A stretch of DNA of 64,000 nucleotides from G965227875 sp965227875 (GCA_965227875.1 OZ245783.1:4526001-4590000); one strand, 5' to 3'; shown: positions 35,421 to 44,421, numbered from the stretch's first letter. The notes: generated by a model not told the origin, from the letters alone. Numbers and translations: made by a program.

Positions 35421-38165
35421 ATGGATAAAAGCCTTTTTCGATACGTTTGGCGCCACAGCAAATCAGAGCAACTCTGGGTGCTGTTCGTGGTCCTGGCGTC
35501 CATGCCGTTCTACTTCATGTCGCTCAACCTGCCCAAGACGATCGTCAACAAGGCGATCCAGGGCGAGGGCTTCGATCACCCCGAAGCCACCGCGACGGTC
35601 ATGGATATCGCCATTCCGATCCCAGGCTTTCTTTCGGGCCTGTTCGGGGATTCCATAACGATCTTTTCGGGCGTGGACGTCGAAAGGCTCCCCTACCTGA
35701 TCATTCTCAGCCTCATGTTCCTGGCGCTCGTGTGCGTCAACGGGCTCTTCAAGTTCTATATCAACACCTACAAGGGCCGGCTTGGCGAGCGCATGCTGCG
35801 CCGCCTCCGCTACAGCCTCGTCGACCGCGTCATGCGGCTCCCGCCTCTGCATTTCCGCAAGGTCAAGGCGCCCGAGATCGCGACCATGGTGAAAGACGAG
35901 GTCGAACCTCTGGGCGGTTTCATCGGGGATGCGTTCGTCCAGCCGATCTTTCTCGGTGGCCAGGCCGCCACGGCCATGGCGTTCATCCTGTTGCAGAGTT
36001 ACTGGCTGGGGTCCATCGCCGCAGCGATCGTCATGGCGCAGGCCTTCATCATTCCGCGACTGCGCAAGCGGCTTCTCGTTCTGGGCAAGGAACGCCAGCT
36101 GGCCGCCCGTGCCTTCGCGGGCCGGGTCGGCGAAATCGTCGACGGGGTGGTGGAGGTTCACGTCAATGACACCACGAACTACGAACGGGCGGGCGTCACC
36201 AACCGTCTGGGGCGCATATTCAACATTCGCTACGAGATCTTCCGGCGGAAGTTTTTCGTCAAGTTCCTCAACAATTTCCTCGCCCAGATCACACCCTTCC
36301 TGTTCTACCTCGTCGGCGGGTATCTCGCGATCCGCGGGAATATGGACATCGGCCAGCTGGTTGCCGTGATCGCGGCCTACAAGGATCTCCCCTCGCCCAT
36401 CAAGGAGCTGATCGACTGGGATCAGCAACGCATGGACGTGCAGATCAAGTACACCCAGGTGATCAAGCAGTTCGATCACGACCAGATGCTCGATTCCAAG
36501 CTTCAGCCCGCCCTTATCGAGACCGTCGAACCGCTGAAGGGCGACGTCCAGCTGTCCAACGTCACGCTGATGGACGACTCCGGCGCCAAGCTCCTCGAAG
36601 GCACGAACTTCAGTTTTTCTGTCTCAGATCATGTCGCGGTGCTCGGCTCGATCAACGGCGGTGCGGAACATTCCGCCGAAGCGCTGGTGCGGCTTCTGTC
36701 GCCGTCGGCCGGCAAGATCTCGATTGCGGGCCGTGATCTGAGTGAAATTCCCGAGGCGGTGCTCGGACGACGGCTCGCCTATGTCGGACCGGACGTCTAT
36801 CTGGGGCCGACCAGCATTCGCGAGAACCTTCTCTATGGTCTGCGTTATGCCCCTTTCCGTCCGGCCGAATACGATGACGAGACCGCAGCGGTCCGCAAGG
36901 CCGACGAAGCCGAGATCAGGATCACCGGCAACACGTTGCTCGACGCCAACGCGGACTGGACCGACTACGAGTCGGCAGGTGTGGCGAGCCCCGAAGCCCT
37001 GGAGGGGCGTCTCATCGAGGTCGTTTCCCATGTGGGACTTGATGACGACGTCTACCGGCTGGGCTTGCGCGGCACGATCGACCCGAACGAACAGCCCGGC
37101 CTGGCCGCCAAGATCCTCCAGGTTCGCGCGGCGATGCACGAGCGCATCAGGGCCCCCGAAATGGCGAAGCTGATCGAACCGTTCTCGCCCGAGAGGTATA
37201 ACCGGCAGGCGACCGTCGCCGAAAATCTCCTGTTCGGCACCCCGATCGGGCCGGAATTCGCCGCGGCGAACCTTGCCTCCAACGGCTATCTCAACAGCGT
37301 TCTTGCAAAGACGGGGCTCGAGGAGCCGCTGTTCGACATGGGGCGCGGAATCGCGAAGACCGTCGTCGAACTCTTCGCCGACCTGCCGCCGGACCATCCC
37401 TTTTTCGAGCAGGTCAACTTCATGGATCCGGACGACCTGCCGCAATACGAGGCCGCCCTCAATCGGGTTGGCGACCAGCCCATGGCAAGCGTGGGCAAGG
37501 AAGACAGGCAGCTCCTGATGTCCCTGCCCTATTCCTACATCGAGCCGCGCCTGCGTCTCGGACTCCTCGACGAAAACCTCGAGTCCAAGATCCTCGAAGC
37601 CAGGCACCTGTTTTCGCAGGATCTTCCGGAAGAAAGCAGGTCGGCCATCGAGTTCTACGATCCTGATACCTACAATGCCGTCGCGAGCCTTCAGGACAAC
37701 ATCCTGCTGGGGCGTATCGCTTACGGCGCGGCGGAAGGCCCTGCCCAGGTCGGTCGCGCGATCGACGAGGTGCTCGACGAACTCGATCTGCGGTCTGCGG
37801 TCTTCCAGGTCGGTCTCGACTACAACGTGGGCACGGGCGGAAAACGGCTCAACGGGACGCAGAGGCAGAAGATCGGTCTTGCGCGCGCGATCCTCAAGCG
37901 ACCGGACCTGATCATCGTCAACAAGTCTCTTTCCGGCATGGACCGGACGAGCAAGGACGCCATCATGGACAGGGTGATCGAATCCGCCCGAAACCTTGGG
38001 GACGGCCGGAAACAGGGTCTATACTGGGTTGTCGCCGACGCCGCCGATGCGTCAAAGTTCGAAAAGGCGGTGGTGTTCGAAGACGGTTCCGTTGCCGAGC
38101 AGGGAACGCCGACGGAACTGCAGGCCCGTGAGGGCGTTTTTGCAAGACTGACGGCGTCGTCGTGA
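35421..38165 (+). CDS. ABC exporter-like protein with degenerate, expanded nucleotide-binding domain
   Basis: A 914-residue protein. Residues 1-345 form an ABC exporter membrane domain with about six helices. The nucleotide-binding region (375-914) is disrupted at each motif. Walker A is VLGSINGGAEHSAE (407-420) with no GK[ST]. The Q-loop Gln is absent (AYVGPDVYLGP). The signature is LNGTQRQ (810-816). Walker B is LIIVNKS (830-836), with Asn-Lys in place of Asp-Glu. The H-loop is VVADAAD without His. Between Q-loop and signature there are about 340 residues instead of about 80, including three versions of the ENLLxG-type helical module (near 465, 598 and 756). It is unlikely to hydrolyse ATP normally. 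No Shine-Dalgarno is visible before ATG 35421. It is divergent from the glycosyltransferase genes. Confidence 0.85.
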   Translation: MDKSLFRYVWRHSKSEQLWVLFVVLASMPFYFMSLNLPKTIVNKAIQGEGFDHPEATATVMDIAIPIPGFLSGLFGDSITIFSGVDVERLPYLIILSLMFLALVCVNGLFKFYINTYKGRLGERMLRRLRYSLVDRVMRLPPLHFRKVKAPEIATMVKDEVEPLGGFIGDAFVQPIFLGGQAATAMAFILLQSYWLGSIAAAIVMAQAFIIPRLRKRLLVLGKERQLAARAFAGRVGEIVDGVVEVHVNDTTNYERAGVTNRLGRIFNIRYEIFRRKFFVKFLNNFLAQITPFLFYLVGGYLAIRGNMDIGQLVAVIAAYKDLPSPIKELIDWDQQRMDVQIKYTQVIKQFDHDQMLDSKLQPALIETVEPLKGDVQLSNVTLMDDSGAKLLEGTNFSFSVSDHVAVLGSINGGAEHSAEALVRLLSPSAGKISIAGRDLSEIPEAVLGRRLAYVGPDVYLGPTSIRENLLYGLRYAPFRPAEYDDETAAVRKADEAEIRITGNTLLDANADWTDYESAGVASPEALEGRLIEVVSHVGLDDDVYRLGLRGTIDPNEQPGLAAKILQVRAAMHERIRAPEMAKLIEPFSPERYNRQATVAENLLFGTPIGPEFAAANLASNGYLNSVLAKTGLEEPLFDMGRGIAKTVVELFADLPPDHPFFEQVNFMDPDDLPQYEAALNRVGDQPMASVGKEDRQLLMSLPYSYIEPRLRLGLLDENLESKILEARHLFSQDLPEESRSAIEFYDPDTYNAVASLQDNILLGRIAYGAAEGPAQVGRAIDEVLDELDLRSAVFQVGLDYNVGTGGKRLNGTQRQKIGLARAILKRPDLIIVNKSLSGMDRTSKDAIMDRVIESARNLGDGRKQGLYWVVADAADASKFEKAVVFEDGSVAEQGTPTELQAREGVFARLTASS

Positions 38166-38210
38166 TGACCCGTCAATGTGTATCGCGTGCCTTTTTTGCT
38201 GGAGGGCCAG

Positions 38211-38675
38211 ATGAGTCTCGACCATGAAGTGGATCTTTTGAGAAGGATCCCGATTTTTGCCAAGATTGAGCCGGCAAAACTCAAGCTTCTCGCCTTCACA
38301 TCGGAGAGAATCGCATTCGACGGCGGCCAGACCATGTTCCTGCAGGGCGATGCATCGGACGCGGCCTACGTGATCATCGAGGGTGCCGCGGATGTCCTCG
38401 TCAGCACCCCGAGCGGCGAGATCTCCGTCGCCACGCTCGAGAAGAACGCCCTCGTCGGGGAAATCGGTATTTTCTGCGACGTCCCGCGAACGGCGACCGT
38501 TCGGGCCATATCGGATGTGGACACGCTGAAGATCGAAAAACGCAATTTCTTTCAGCTTATCCAGGAGTTCCCGGAAATGGGAGCGGAGATCGTCAGGGAA
38601 CTCGCCTCGAGGCTCGCCCAGACGACCTCCGATCTGACCCAGACCAGAAACGAACTGGCATCGTTGAAGAAATAG
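38211..38675 (+). CDS. Single-domain cyclic nucleotide-binding protein
   Basis: A 154-residue protein that is essentially one CNB domain (about 10-130) with a short C-terminal helix and no DNA-binding domain. The phosphate-binding cassette is intact: LVGEIGIFCDVPRTATVRA (G-E and R-T-A), so cAMP or cGMP binding is expected. ATG 38211 has GGAGG 5-7 nt upstream. It lies 45 nt after the pseudo-ABC exporter gene and is probably co-transcribed, suggesting it regulates that exporter by binding a cyclic nucleotide. Confidence 0.9.
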   Translation: MSLDHEVDLLRRIPIFAKIEPAKLKLLAFTSERIAFDGGQTMFLQGDASDAAYVIIEGAADVLVSTPSGEISVATLEKNALVGEIGIFCDVPRTATVRAISDVDTLKIEKRNFFQLIQEFPEMGAEIVRELASRLAQTTSDLTQTRNELASLKK

Positions 38676-38688
38676 GCTGTTCCCGGGA

Positions 38689-39297
38689 TCAGGCGGCCAG
38701 TCCCTGCGCCTGCGCGAAGGCCGCCTCGATTGCGGACCGGCGTTGATCCTCGCCCAGATTGAGCCCTTCCGCACGGACGTATGTGACGTCCGTGATCCCG
38801 ACGAACTGGAAGACGTTCCTCAGGTAACGTTCCTGGTGATCAAACGACGCCATCGCGGTATCCGGCCCGTAGAACCCGCCCCTGGACGACGCGATGATCA
38901 CCCGCTTGCCTCCGCAAAGTCCGACCGGACCGTCATCCGTGTAGCGAAATGTCGTCCCCGCCACCAGGAGGCGGTCGATCCAGGCTTTCAATTGAGATGC
39001 GACGGAGAAGTTGTACATGGGCGCGCCGATGACGACCGTGTCGGCATCGAGAAAGTCCCGAAGGGCACGGTTCCCAAGTTCGATGTCCTCCTTGAGCGAA
39101 GCCGCCACCGGTTCATCGTCCTGTGCGGCGGTGAGATGGGACCCCGTGAGGTGGCCGATCGGTTCTGCATTGAGGTCCCAGCGGAGGACTTCCGCATCGG
39201 GGGCATCTTCCAACAACCTCTCGACGATTGCGGCGCTGAGCTGGCGGCTGACGGACTGATCGTCACTGATACTGGCGTCTACATGGAGAAGTTTCAT
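38689..39297 (-). CDS. azoR: FMN-dependent NADH-azoreductase
   Basis: A 202-residue flavodoxin-like fold protein with MKLLHVDASISDDQSVSRQLS (phosphate-binding loop of FMN), VIGAPMYNFSVASQLKAWIDRLL and VIIASSRGGFYG. It reduces azo compounds and quinones with NAD(P)H. ATG 39297 is preferred (AGGA nearby) over upstream in-frame codons. It is divergently placed against an HxlR regulator, a common arrangement in which the regulator controls the oxidoreductase. It converges with the CNB gene, 13 nt apart. Confidence 0.92.
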   Translation of the reverse strand: MKLLHVDASISDDQSVSRQLSAAIVERLLEDAPDAEVLRWDLNAEPIGHLTGSHLTAAQDDEPVAASLKEDIELGNRALRDFLDADTVVIGAPMYNFSVASQLKAWIDRLLVAGTTFRYTDDGPVGLCGGKRVIIASSRGGFYGPDTAMASFDHQERYLRNVFQFVGITDVTYVRAEGLNLGEDQRRSAIEAAFAQAQGLAA

Positions 39298-39321
39298 TCC
39301 TGGCATCCTTGGTATAAATTC

Positions 39322-39345
39322 GTAACTGACGCTAAGTATGTAACT
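39322..39345. promoter_or_regulatory. Candidate operator: two GTAACT direct repeats between azoR and hxlR-type gene
   Basis: GTAACT occurs at 39322-39327 and 39340-39345, 18 bp apart and so nearly two helical turns, on the same face. The element is in the 98-nt divergent region and would overlap the azoR promoter. A dimeric HxlR protein is the obvious candidate binder, but this is inference from position and repetition only. Confidence 0.35.
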
Positions 39346-39395
39346 CGTATCCTGGCAGCCGCAAGACGGCACATTTTTGGCAGTAAGGGAACCAG

Positions 39396-39797
39396 ATGGG
39401 ACATAGTGAAACCGATGTAACCCACGCCGCGGTCGACATAAGCAGCGAACATTGCCCGAAGATCACGAAGGTGCTCGCCCGTGTCGGTGAAAAATGGAGC
39501 GTCCTGATCATCGTCATGCTGTCGGGCGGGCCGATGCGGTTCTCGGAGCTGAAACGGGCCATTGGCGGCATCTCGCAAAGGATGTTGACCCTCTGCCTGC
39601 GTGGTCTGGAACGCGACGGCCTCGTCAAGCGCACGGTCTATCCCGTCGTTCCGCCGAAGGTCGAATACGAGTTGACGCCTCTGGGCCAGTCCCTTCGCGA
39701 ACCGGTCATGGCACTGGGGAAATGGGCCCAGATTCACATCGATGAAATCGATGCCGCGCGAGAGGCCTACGACAACCGGGAAGATGTCGACGCGTGA
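39396..39797 (+). CDS. HxlR-family transcriptional regulator
   Basis: A 133-residue winged-helix protein: the HxlR start region CPKITKVLARVGEKWSVLIIVMLSGGPMRFSELKRAIGGISQRMLTLCLRGLERDGLVKRTVY is nearly complete. The conserved N-terminal Cys, redox-active in some members such as HypR and QorR, is present (EHCPK). Likely represses azoR and possibly the oxidoreductase at 40014 in response to quinones or other electrophiles. Confidence 0.92.
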   Translation: MGHSETDVTHAAVDISSEHCPKITKVLARVGEKWSVLIIVMLSGGPMRFSELKRAIGGISQRMLTLCLRGLERDGLVKRTVYPVVPPKVEYELTPLGQSLREPVMALGKWAQIHIDEIDAAREAYDNREDVDA

Positions 39798-40013
39798 AGC
39801 CACCCGTCAAAGACCGCTGAAGGCAACAAGGCACGATGCTCCTCGACGAGGATCGCTTCAACGACCGGCAGATCCCACCGGGATGTCTCAATCACGAACT
39901 GCCTGCCGCACACATCGGTCACGGCCGTTCCCTTAATGAGCCAGTAGCACGGCATTCCAACCACCTGATAATGTCCCGGGAGAGATCGGGCAAAGGAGAG
40001 GTAAAAAGGGTTC

Positions 40014-40865
40014 ATGATTCTCGTCACCGCAGCCACGGGTCAGATCGGCGGAACGGCCCTGAGGGCGCTTGTCGCCGCCAATCACGAGGTCCGCGCTCTT
40101 GTTCGTGATCCATCCGCTTCTCAGGTCCCGGAGGGTGCCCAGGTCGTGAAAGGAGATTTCGACGACGAGGCCTCGCTCGACACGGCTCTCGACGGTGTCC
40201 GCGTGATGCTTATGGCCGGGAGGGACAGCCCGGAGTCGGTTGCACAGCATCGACGTGTTCTGGCGTCTGCGTGCCGCGCCGGCGTCCGTCATATCGTCAA
40301 GCTGTCCGCGATCGGTGCGTCTGCGAATTCACCTGTCGCACTGATGCGGGAACACCATGAAGTCGATGACGAAGTCAGGAACAGCCCGGTAAGTTGGACA
40401 TTTCTCAAGCCGCACCTGTTCATGCAGAACCTGCTTCGCGCCGCCGACGCGGTGCGGCAGGACGGCAAACTGTCCGCTCCCATGGGACAAGATCGATTCC
40501 CTCTCGTCGATACCCGTGACATTGGCGAGGTTGCGGCAGTCGTGCTCGGCGATGCAGACTCACACGTCGGCAAGGAATACATCCTCACAGGGCCCGCGGC
40601 GCTGAGTTACGACGATGTCGCATCGGAAACCTCGATGGTTGCCGACCGGAGGGTCGTTTATGAGCCTGTAGCCCCAAAGGAACACGAAAGACTCCTTCTC
40701 GACGCGGGGATGCCGGGATGGCGCGCGTTTGACCTTGCCCATATCGCGTCCGCCTACAGCGCAGCCGACAACAGTCCGACCGATGATATCCGCAAGCTGC
40801 TCGGTCGCGAACCCCGGTCCCTGGCGCGGTTCCTCGCCGATCATCGGCAAGCCTACGCCCCCTGA
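40014..40865 (+). CDS. NmrA-like NAD(P)H-binding oxidoreductase/sensor
   Basis: A 283-residue atypical SDR with the Rossmann motif ILVTAATGQIGGTALRAL (TGxxGxxG variant), then GDFDDEASLDTALDGV, VKLSAIGASANSPVALMREHHEVDDEV and TFLKPHLFMQNLL. It resembles QorB/YtfG-type NAD(P)H:quinone oxidoreductases and NmrA sensors. Together with azoR and the HxlR gene it suggests a quinone or electrophile response set. AAGGAGAGG lies 14-22 nt upstream of ATG 40014. The 216 nt before it hold no gene I can support. Confidence 0.85.
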   Translation: MILVTAATGQIGGTALRALVAANHEVRALVRDPSASQVPEGAQVVKGDFDDEASLDTALDGVRVMLMAGRDSPESVAQHRRVLASACRAGVRHIVKLSAIGASANSPVALMREHHEVDDEVRNSPVSWTFLKPHLFMQNLLRAADAVRQDGKLSAPMGQDRFPLVDTRDIGEVAAVVLGDADSHVGKEYILTGPAALSYDDVASETSMVADRRVVYEPVAPKEHERLLLDAGMPGWRAFDLAHIASAYSAADNSPTDDIRKLLGREPRSLARFLADHRQAYAP

Positions 40866-40915
40866 AGGCCGGGACACCGAGAGACTGTCACGGAGAAGAG
40901 GAACTCCCGAACCGG

Positions 40916-41929
40916 TCAGTTCACCCTGTAGAACCGCTTGTACCAGCGAACGAAGTTTTCCAGGCCGACCTCGACAGGCGTCTCTGGCTTGTGCCCCGTA
41001 AGTGTGGCGAGCGACCCGCTGTCCGCCCACGTATCGGCGACATCGCCCATCTGCATGGGTTTGAAATCGATCTTCGCTTTCCGCCCCAGACAGTTTTCGA
41101 GCACCTCGATATACGACATGAGGTCGACCGGACGGTTGCTGCCAATGTTCAGGATGCGGTAAGGCGCGACACCGCTCGTCCCGGGAACCGGGTCTTCCGG
41201 CCGCCAGTCCGGGTCGGGCGTCGGCACGGCATCCATGACGGCCCGCACCCCGTCGATGATGTCCTGCACATAGGTGAAGTCCCGGGACATCCGCCCCTCG
41301 TTGTAGACCTCGATGGGACGGTCGTTGAGAATCGCATCGGTGAACTTGAAAAAGGCCATGTCCGGCCGGCCCCATTCTCCGTAGACGGTGAAGAACCTCA
41401 ACCCCGTAATCGGCAGGCGATAGAGATGGCTGTAACTGTGCGCCAACACCTCGTTCGCCTTCTTCGTGGCGGCATAGAGTGACACCGGATGGTCGGTCAC
41501 CTGTGACTCCCGGTACGGCAGGTCACGCCCGGCGCCGTAGACCGAACTCGTGGAGGCGAACACGAGATGACGCGGCGGATTTTGCCGGCAGGCTTCGAGC
41601 AGATTGGCGAAACCCACGAGGTTGGACTGTATGTAGGCGTCCGGATTGTCGATGCTGTACCTCACCCCGGGCTGGGCGGCGAGGTTGACGACGGTCCGGA
41701 AGTCGTTGTCTGCAAAGAGCCGCGCAAGACCCTCGGCATCGCAAAGGTCGAGCGTGAGTGTTTCGACCGTGGAATGGCGTTGCAGTTCGTTGAGCCGCGC
41801 GTGTTTCAGGGAGACGTCGTAATAGGGCGTGAGGTTGTCGACACCGACCACGTCGATCCCTTCCCGGCCGAGCCTGTCGGCCAGATGATAGCCGATGAAT
41901 CCGGCTATTCCGGTGACGAATACGGTCAT
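40916..41929 (-). CDS. UDP-glucuronate 4-epimerase (NAD-dependent epimerase)
   Basis: A 337-residue extended SDR: VTGIAGFIGYHLADRLGREG (GxxGxxG), catalytic YxxxK in SLYAATKKANE, and HLVFASTSSVYGAGRDLPY. FFTVYGEWGRPDMAFFKFTDAIL and the length are characteristic of UDP-glucuronate 4-epimerases, which make UDP-galacturonate. ATG 41929 overlaps the ugd stop (ATGA), so the UDP-glucuronate producer and user are coupled. The longer open frame lies inside ugd. Confidence 0.9.
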   Translation of the reverse strand: MTVFVTGIAGFIGYHLADRLGREGIDVVGVDNLTPYYDVSLKHARLNELQRHSTVETLTLDLCDAEGLARLFADNDFRTVVNLAAQPGVRYSIDNPDAYIQSNLVGFANLLEACRQNPPRHLVFASTSSVYGAGRDLPYRESQVTDHPVSLYAATKKANEVLAHSYSHLYRLPITGLRFFTVYGEWGRPDMAFFKFTDAILNDRPIEVYNEGRMSRDFTYVQDIIDGVRAVMDAVPTPDPDWRPEDPVPGTSGVAPYRILNIGSNRPVDLMSYIEVLENCLGRKAKIDFKPMQMGDVADTWADSGSLATLTGHKPETPVEVGLENFVRWYKRFYRVN

Positions 41930-43266
41930 GTCCCCGTCCCGGAAGAGCCCGGTCCATCCACGCTGGACCGACCGATGCTGTGGTAGACGAAGCCAGACGC
42001 CGACATCTCCGGGAGAGTGTAGACGTTCCGTAGGTCGACGAGGACCCGGCCGCGCATGACCTTTTCCAGGCGCGTCAGGTCGAGGGCGCGGAACTCGTTC
42101 CATTCCGTGATGATGACCGTGGCATCCGCATCGCGGGCGGCTTCGTAGGCGTTCTTCTGCCAGTCCACGTCCCGGAACTCCGTCGCGTCGCTCCCGCCTG
42201 CCACCGGATCGTAGGCACTCACCTCCGCCCCTTTCGCCACCAGCTCCGGGATGATCGTCAGCGACGGGGCTTCACGGATGTCATCGGTCAGCGGCTTGAA
42301 TGTAACGCCGAGTATGGCGATGCGTTTCCCACCAAGCTCTCCTTCCAGCGCCTCGGTGATCCGGTCGACCATCTGGCGCTTGCGCCGTTCGTTCGCCGTG
42401 ATGACGCTGTCGACGATGGAGAGTTCGACGCCTGCGCCGTCGGCGATCGCCGCCAGCGCCCGCGTGTCCTTGGGGAAACACGATCCCCCGAAACCGGGGC
42501 CGGGATGAAGGAACTTGTCGCCGATCCGCCGGTCGAGCCCGATGCCGCGCGCCACGTCCTGCACATTGGCCCCGGTCGCCTCGCAAAGATCGGCCATCTC
42601 GTTGATGAAGGTGATCTTGGCGGCGAGAAAGGCATTGGCCGCGTATTTTGTCAGTTCGGCGGTCTCCAGATCGGTGAAGACGACCGGGGCGTTCCTGAGC
42701 GACAGCGGCCGGTAGAGATTGGTGAGCATGGCTTTCCCGCGTTCGCCTTCGACCCCCACGATCACGCGGTCGGGCCGCATGAAGTCCTCGATCGCTGCAC
42801 CTTCGCGGAGAAACTCGGGATTGGACGCCATCTCGAATCTGGCGTCCGGGCGAACTTCCCGGATGATGGCCGAGATGCGGCGGGCGGTCCCCACGGGGAC
42901 GGTGGATTTCGTGACCACCAGGGTGAAACCGTCGAGATTGGCCGCGATGTCCCGGGCTGCCGTCTCGACATATGTCATGTCGGCACTGCGGTCGCCCCGG
43001 CGCGTGGGCGTGCCGACGGCGATGAAGACAATGTCCGCGCCTCGAACCGCATCGGCCAGATCGGTGGTGAAGGAGAGCCGGCCCGAAGAGGCGTTGTTCT
43101 GGACGAGATCCTCCAGTCCGGGTTCGTAGATCGGGATGCCGCCGCCCTGGAGCCTTGCGATCTTTTCCGCATCGCTGTCGACACAGGTCACGTCGAAGCC
43201 GAATTCCGAAAAACACGCGCCGGACACGAGGCCGACATAGCCTGTACCGATCATGGCGATACGCAT
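41926..43266 (-). CDS. ugd: UDP-glucose 6-dehydrogenase
   Basis: A 446-residue enzyme with the N-terminal NAD site MIGTGYVGLVSGACFSEFG, STVPVGTARRI, NPEFLREGAAIEDFM, and the catalytic Cys in FLHPGPGFGGSCFPKDTRAL. The C-terminal domain contains ILGVTFKPLTDDIREAPSL. It oxidises UDP-glucose to UDP-glucuronate for surface polysaccharide. Start ATG 43266 with CAGGAGC upstream. First gene of a two-gene unit with the epimerase. Confidence 0.96.
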   Translation of the reverse strand: MRIAMIGTGYVGLVSGACFSEFGFDVTCVDSDAEKIARLQGGGIPIYEPGLEDLVQNNASSGRLSFTTDLADAVRGADIVFIAVGTPTRRGDRSADMTYVETAARDIAANLDGFTLVVTKSTVPVGTARRISAIIREVRPDARFEMASNPEFLREGAAIEDFMRPDRVIVGVEGERGKAMLTNLYRPLSLRNAPVVFTDLETAELTKYAANAFLAAKITFINEMADLCEATGANVQDVARGIGLDRRIGDKFLHPGPGFGGSCFPKDTRALAAIADGAGVELSIVDSVITANERRKRQMVDRITEALEGELGGKRIAILGVTFKPLTDDIREAPSLTIIPELVAKGAEVSAYDPVAGGSDATEFRDVDWQKNAYEAARDADATVIITEWNEFRALDLTRLEKVMRGRVLVDLRNVYTLPEMSASGFVYHSIGRSSVDGPGSSGTGT

Positions 43267-43439
43267 TGCATCTGCTCCTGAAAATGACGGCCCGCAATGC
43301 CATCTCGACCGGCCGTCCTTCGCACCGTTTGGTAACCCACAGTTCGTGACAGCGCAATCACGCCGGCCCGGTGCCTTGCCGAACCAGGAATCCGCCCCAC
43401 TATTTGTCAGGTGATCCTGAGTGAAGGGAGGTACCGCTC

Positions 43440-43883
43440 ATGTTCAAGTTCATTGCAGGCCCGTTCGTTGCCGTCCTGATCGCGTGGGGGTTCCAGGCTT
43501 TACAGGCACCGGCCCACGCCCAAGGGGTTTCGACGGCGGATGGCGCGACGTTCGAAAAGATCATATCCGACCAGATCGAAGCCTTTCGCGCCGACGACTC
43601 CACGGCCGCGTTCTCGTTCGCCGCGCCCGTCATCCGCGAGAAGTTCAGCAACGCCGAAACGTTCATGCAGATGGTGAAACGGGGATACGCACCCGTCTAC
43701 CGGCCCCGCGACTTTTCGTTCGGCGAGATTTCCGACCGGCTCGGCTATCCGACGCAGCACGTCAGGATCATCGGTCCCGACGGTTCATACTGGATCGCGC
43801 TCTATGCCATGCAGAAGCAGCCTGACGAATCCTGGCGCATCTCCGGCGTGACACTGCTCAAACCGCAGGGCGAAAGCGCCTGA
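43440..43883 (+). CDS. Secreted DUF4864 protein
   Basis: The 147-residue precursor has signal peptide MFKFIAGPFVAVLIAWGFQALQAPAHA. The DUF4864 domain follows: SDQIEAFRADDSTAAFSFAAPVIREKF, MVKRGYAPVYRPRDFSFG, and SYWIALYAMQKQPDESWRISGVTL. The fold is NTF2-like by family knowledge; the function is unknown. GGGAGG lies 6-8 nt before ATG 43440. It stands alone between ugd (divergent) and the thioesterase gene. Confidence 0.88.
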   Translation: MFKFIAGPFVAVLIAWGFQALQAPAHAQGVSTADGATFEKIISDQIEAFRADDSTAAFSFAAPVIREKFSNAETFMQMVKRGYAPVYRPRDFSFGEISDRLGYPTQHVRIIGPDGSYWIALYAMQKQPDESWRISGVTLLKPQGESA

Positions 43884-43962
43884 CCGGTGTTCATGTAGGT
43901 GTTGCAACAGGAATTGCTTCGCGATAACGCTCACGGGTGTATTCAATTGCCGCGAGACCCGG

Positions 43963-44421
43963 ATGAGCGAAACCGCGCAAGCCCCGGCCTGTCCGTCTGC
44001 ATATGTTCATTTCTGCGTACAGCCCCTGCGCTACAATGATCTCGATCCGCTCGGACACGTCACCAGCCTGTCCGTGACGGGGCTGTTCGAGACGCCGCGC
44101 GTCCTTTATTTCGCCGCCGCCGGTCACCGTGTGGACGACCCGCGCATCGGGTGGATGCTGGTCAATCTGCAGGTCAATTTCCTCGGACAGGTCCATTTTC
44201 CCGCCTCCCCGCGTATCGGAACACGCATCGAGAAGATCGGCCGCACGTCGATCATCACCAGCCAGGGACTTTTCGTGGACGACACCTGCCGTGCCACGCT
44301 TCTTTCGACCCTTGTGCGGGTAGATCGCGAAACCGACAGACCCAGCGAGATTCCGCAGGACGTGCGGGACGCCTTGCTGGGCGTCGACAGTGGCCCAAAC
44401 CCGTTTGGAGTACTTCAATGA
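43963..44421 (+). CDS. Hotdog-fold acyl-CoA thioesterase (4-hydroxybenzoyl-CoA thioesterase type)
   Basis: A 152-residue hotdog protein. The active-site signature QPLRYNDLDPLGHVTSLSV (R-x-x-D-x-D-x-x-GH) carries the catalytic Asp. A second stretch is GTRIEKIGRTSIITSQGLF. It overlaps the thiolase gene by 4 nt (ATGA), so both probably act on the same acyl-CoA set. Confidence 0.88.
   Translation: MSETAQAPACPSAYVHFCVQPLRYNDLDPLGHVTSLSVTGLFETPRVLYFAAAGHRVDDPRIGWMLVNLQVNFLGQVHFPASPRIGTRIEKIGRTSIITSQGLFVDDTCRATLLSTLVRVDRETDRPSEIPQDVRDALLGVDSGPNPFGVLQ

Noticed and set aside
39767..40036. Small minus-strand open frame between the HxlR and NmrA-like genes
   Set aside because: No ribosome-binding site, overlap with the end of the HxlR gene, and start codon lying on the start of the NmrA-like gene. 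Composition is protein-like, but support is too weak.
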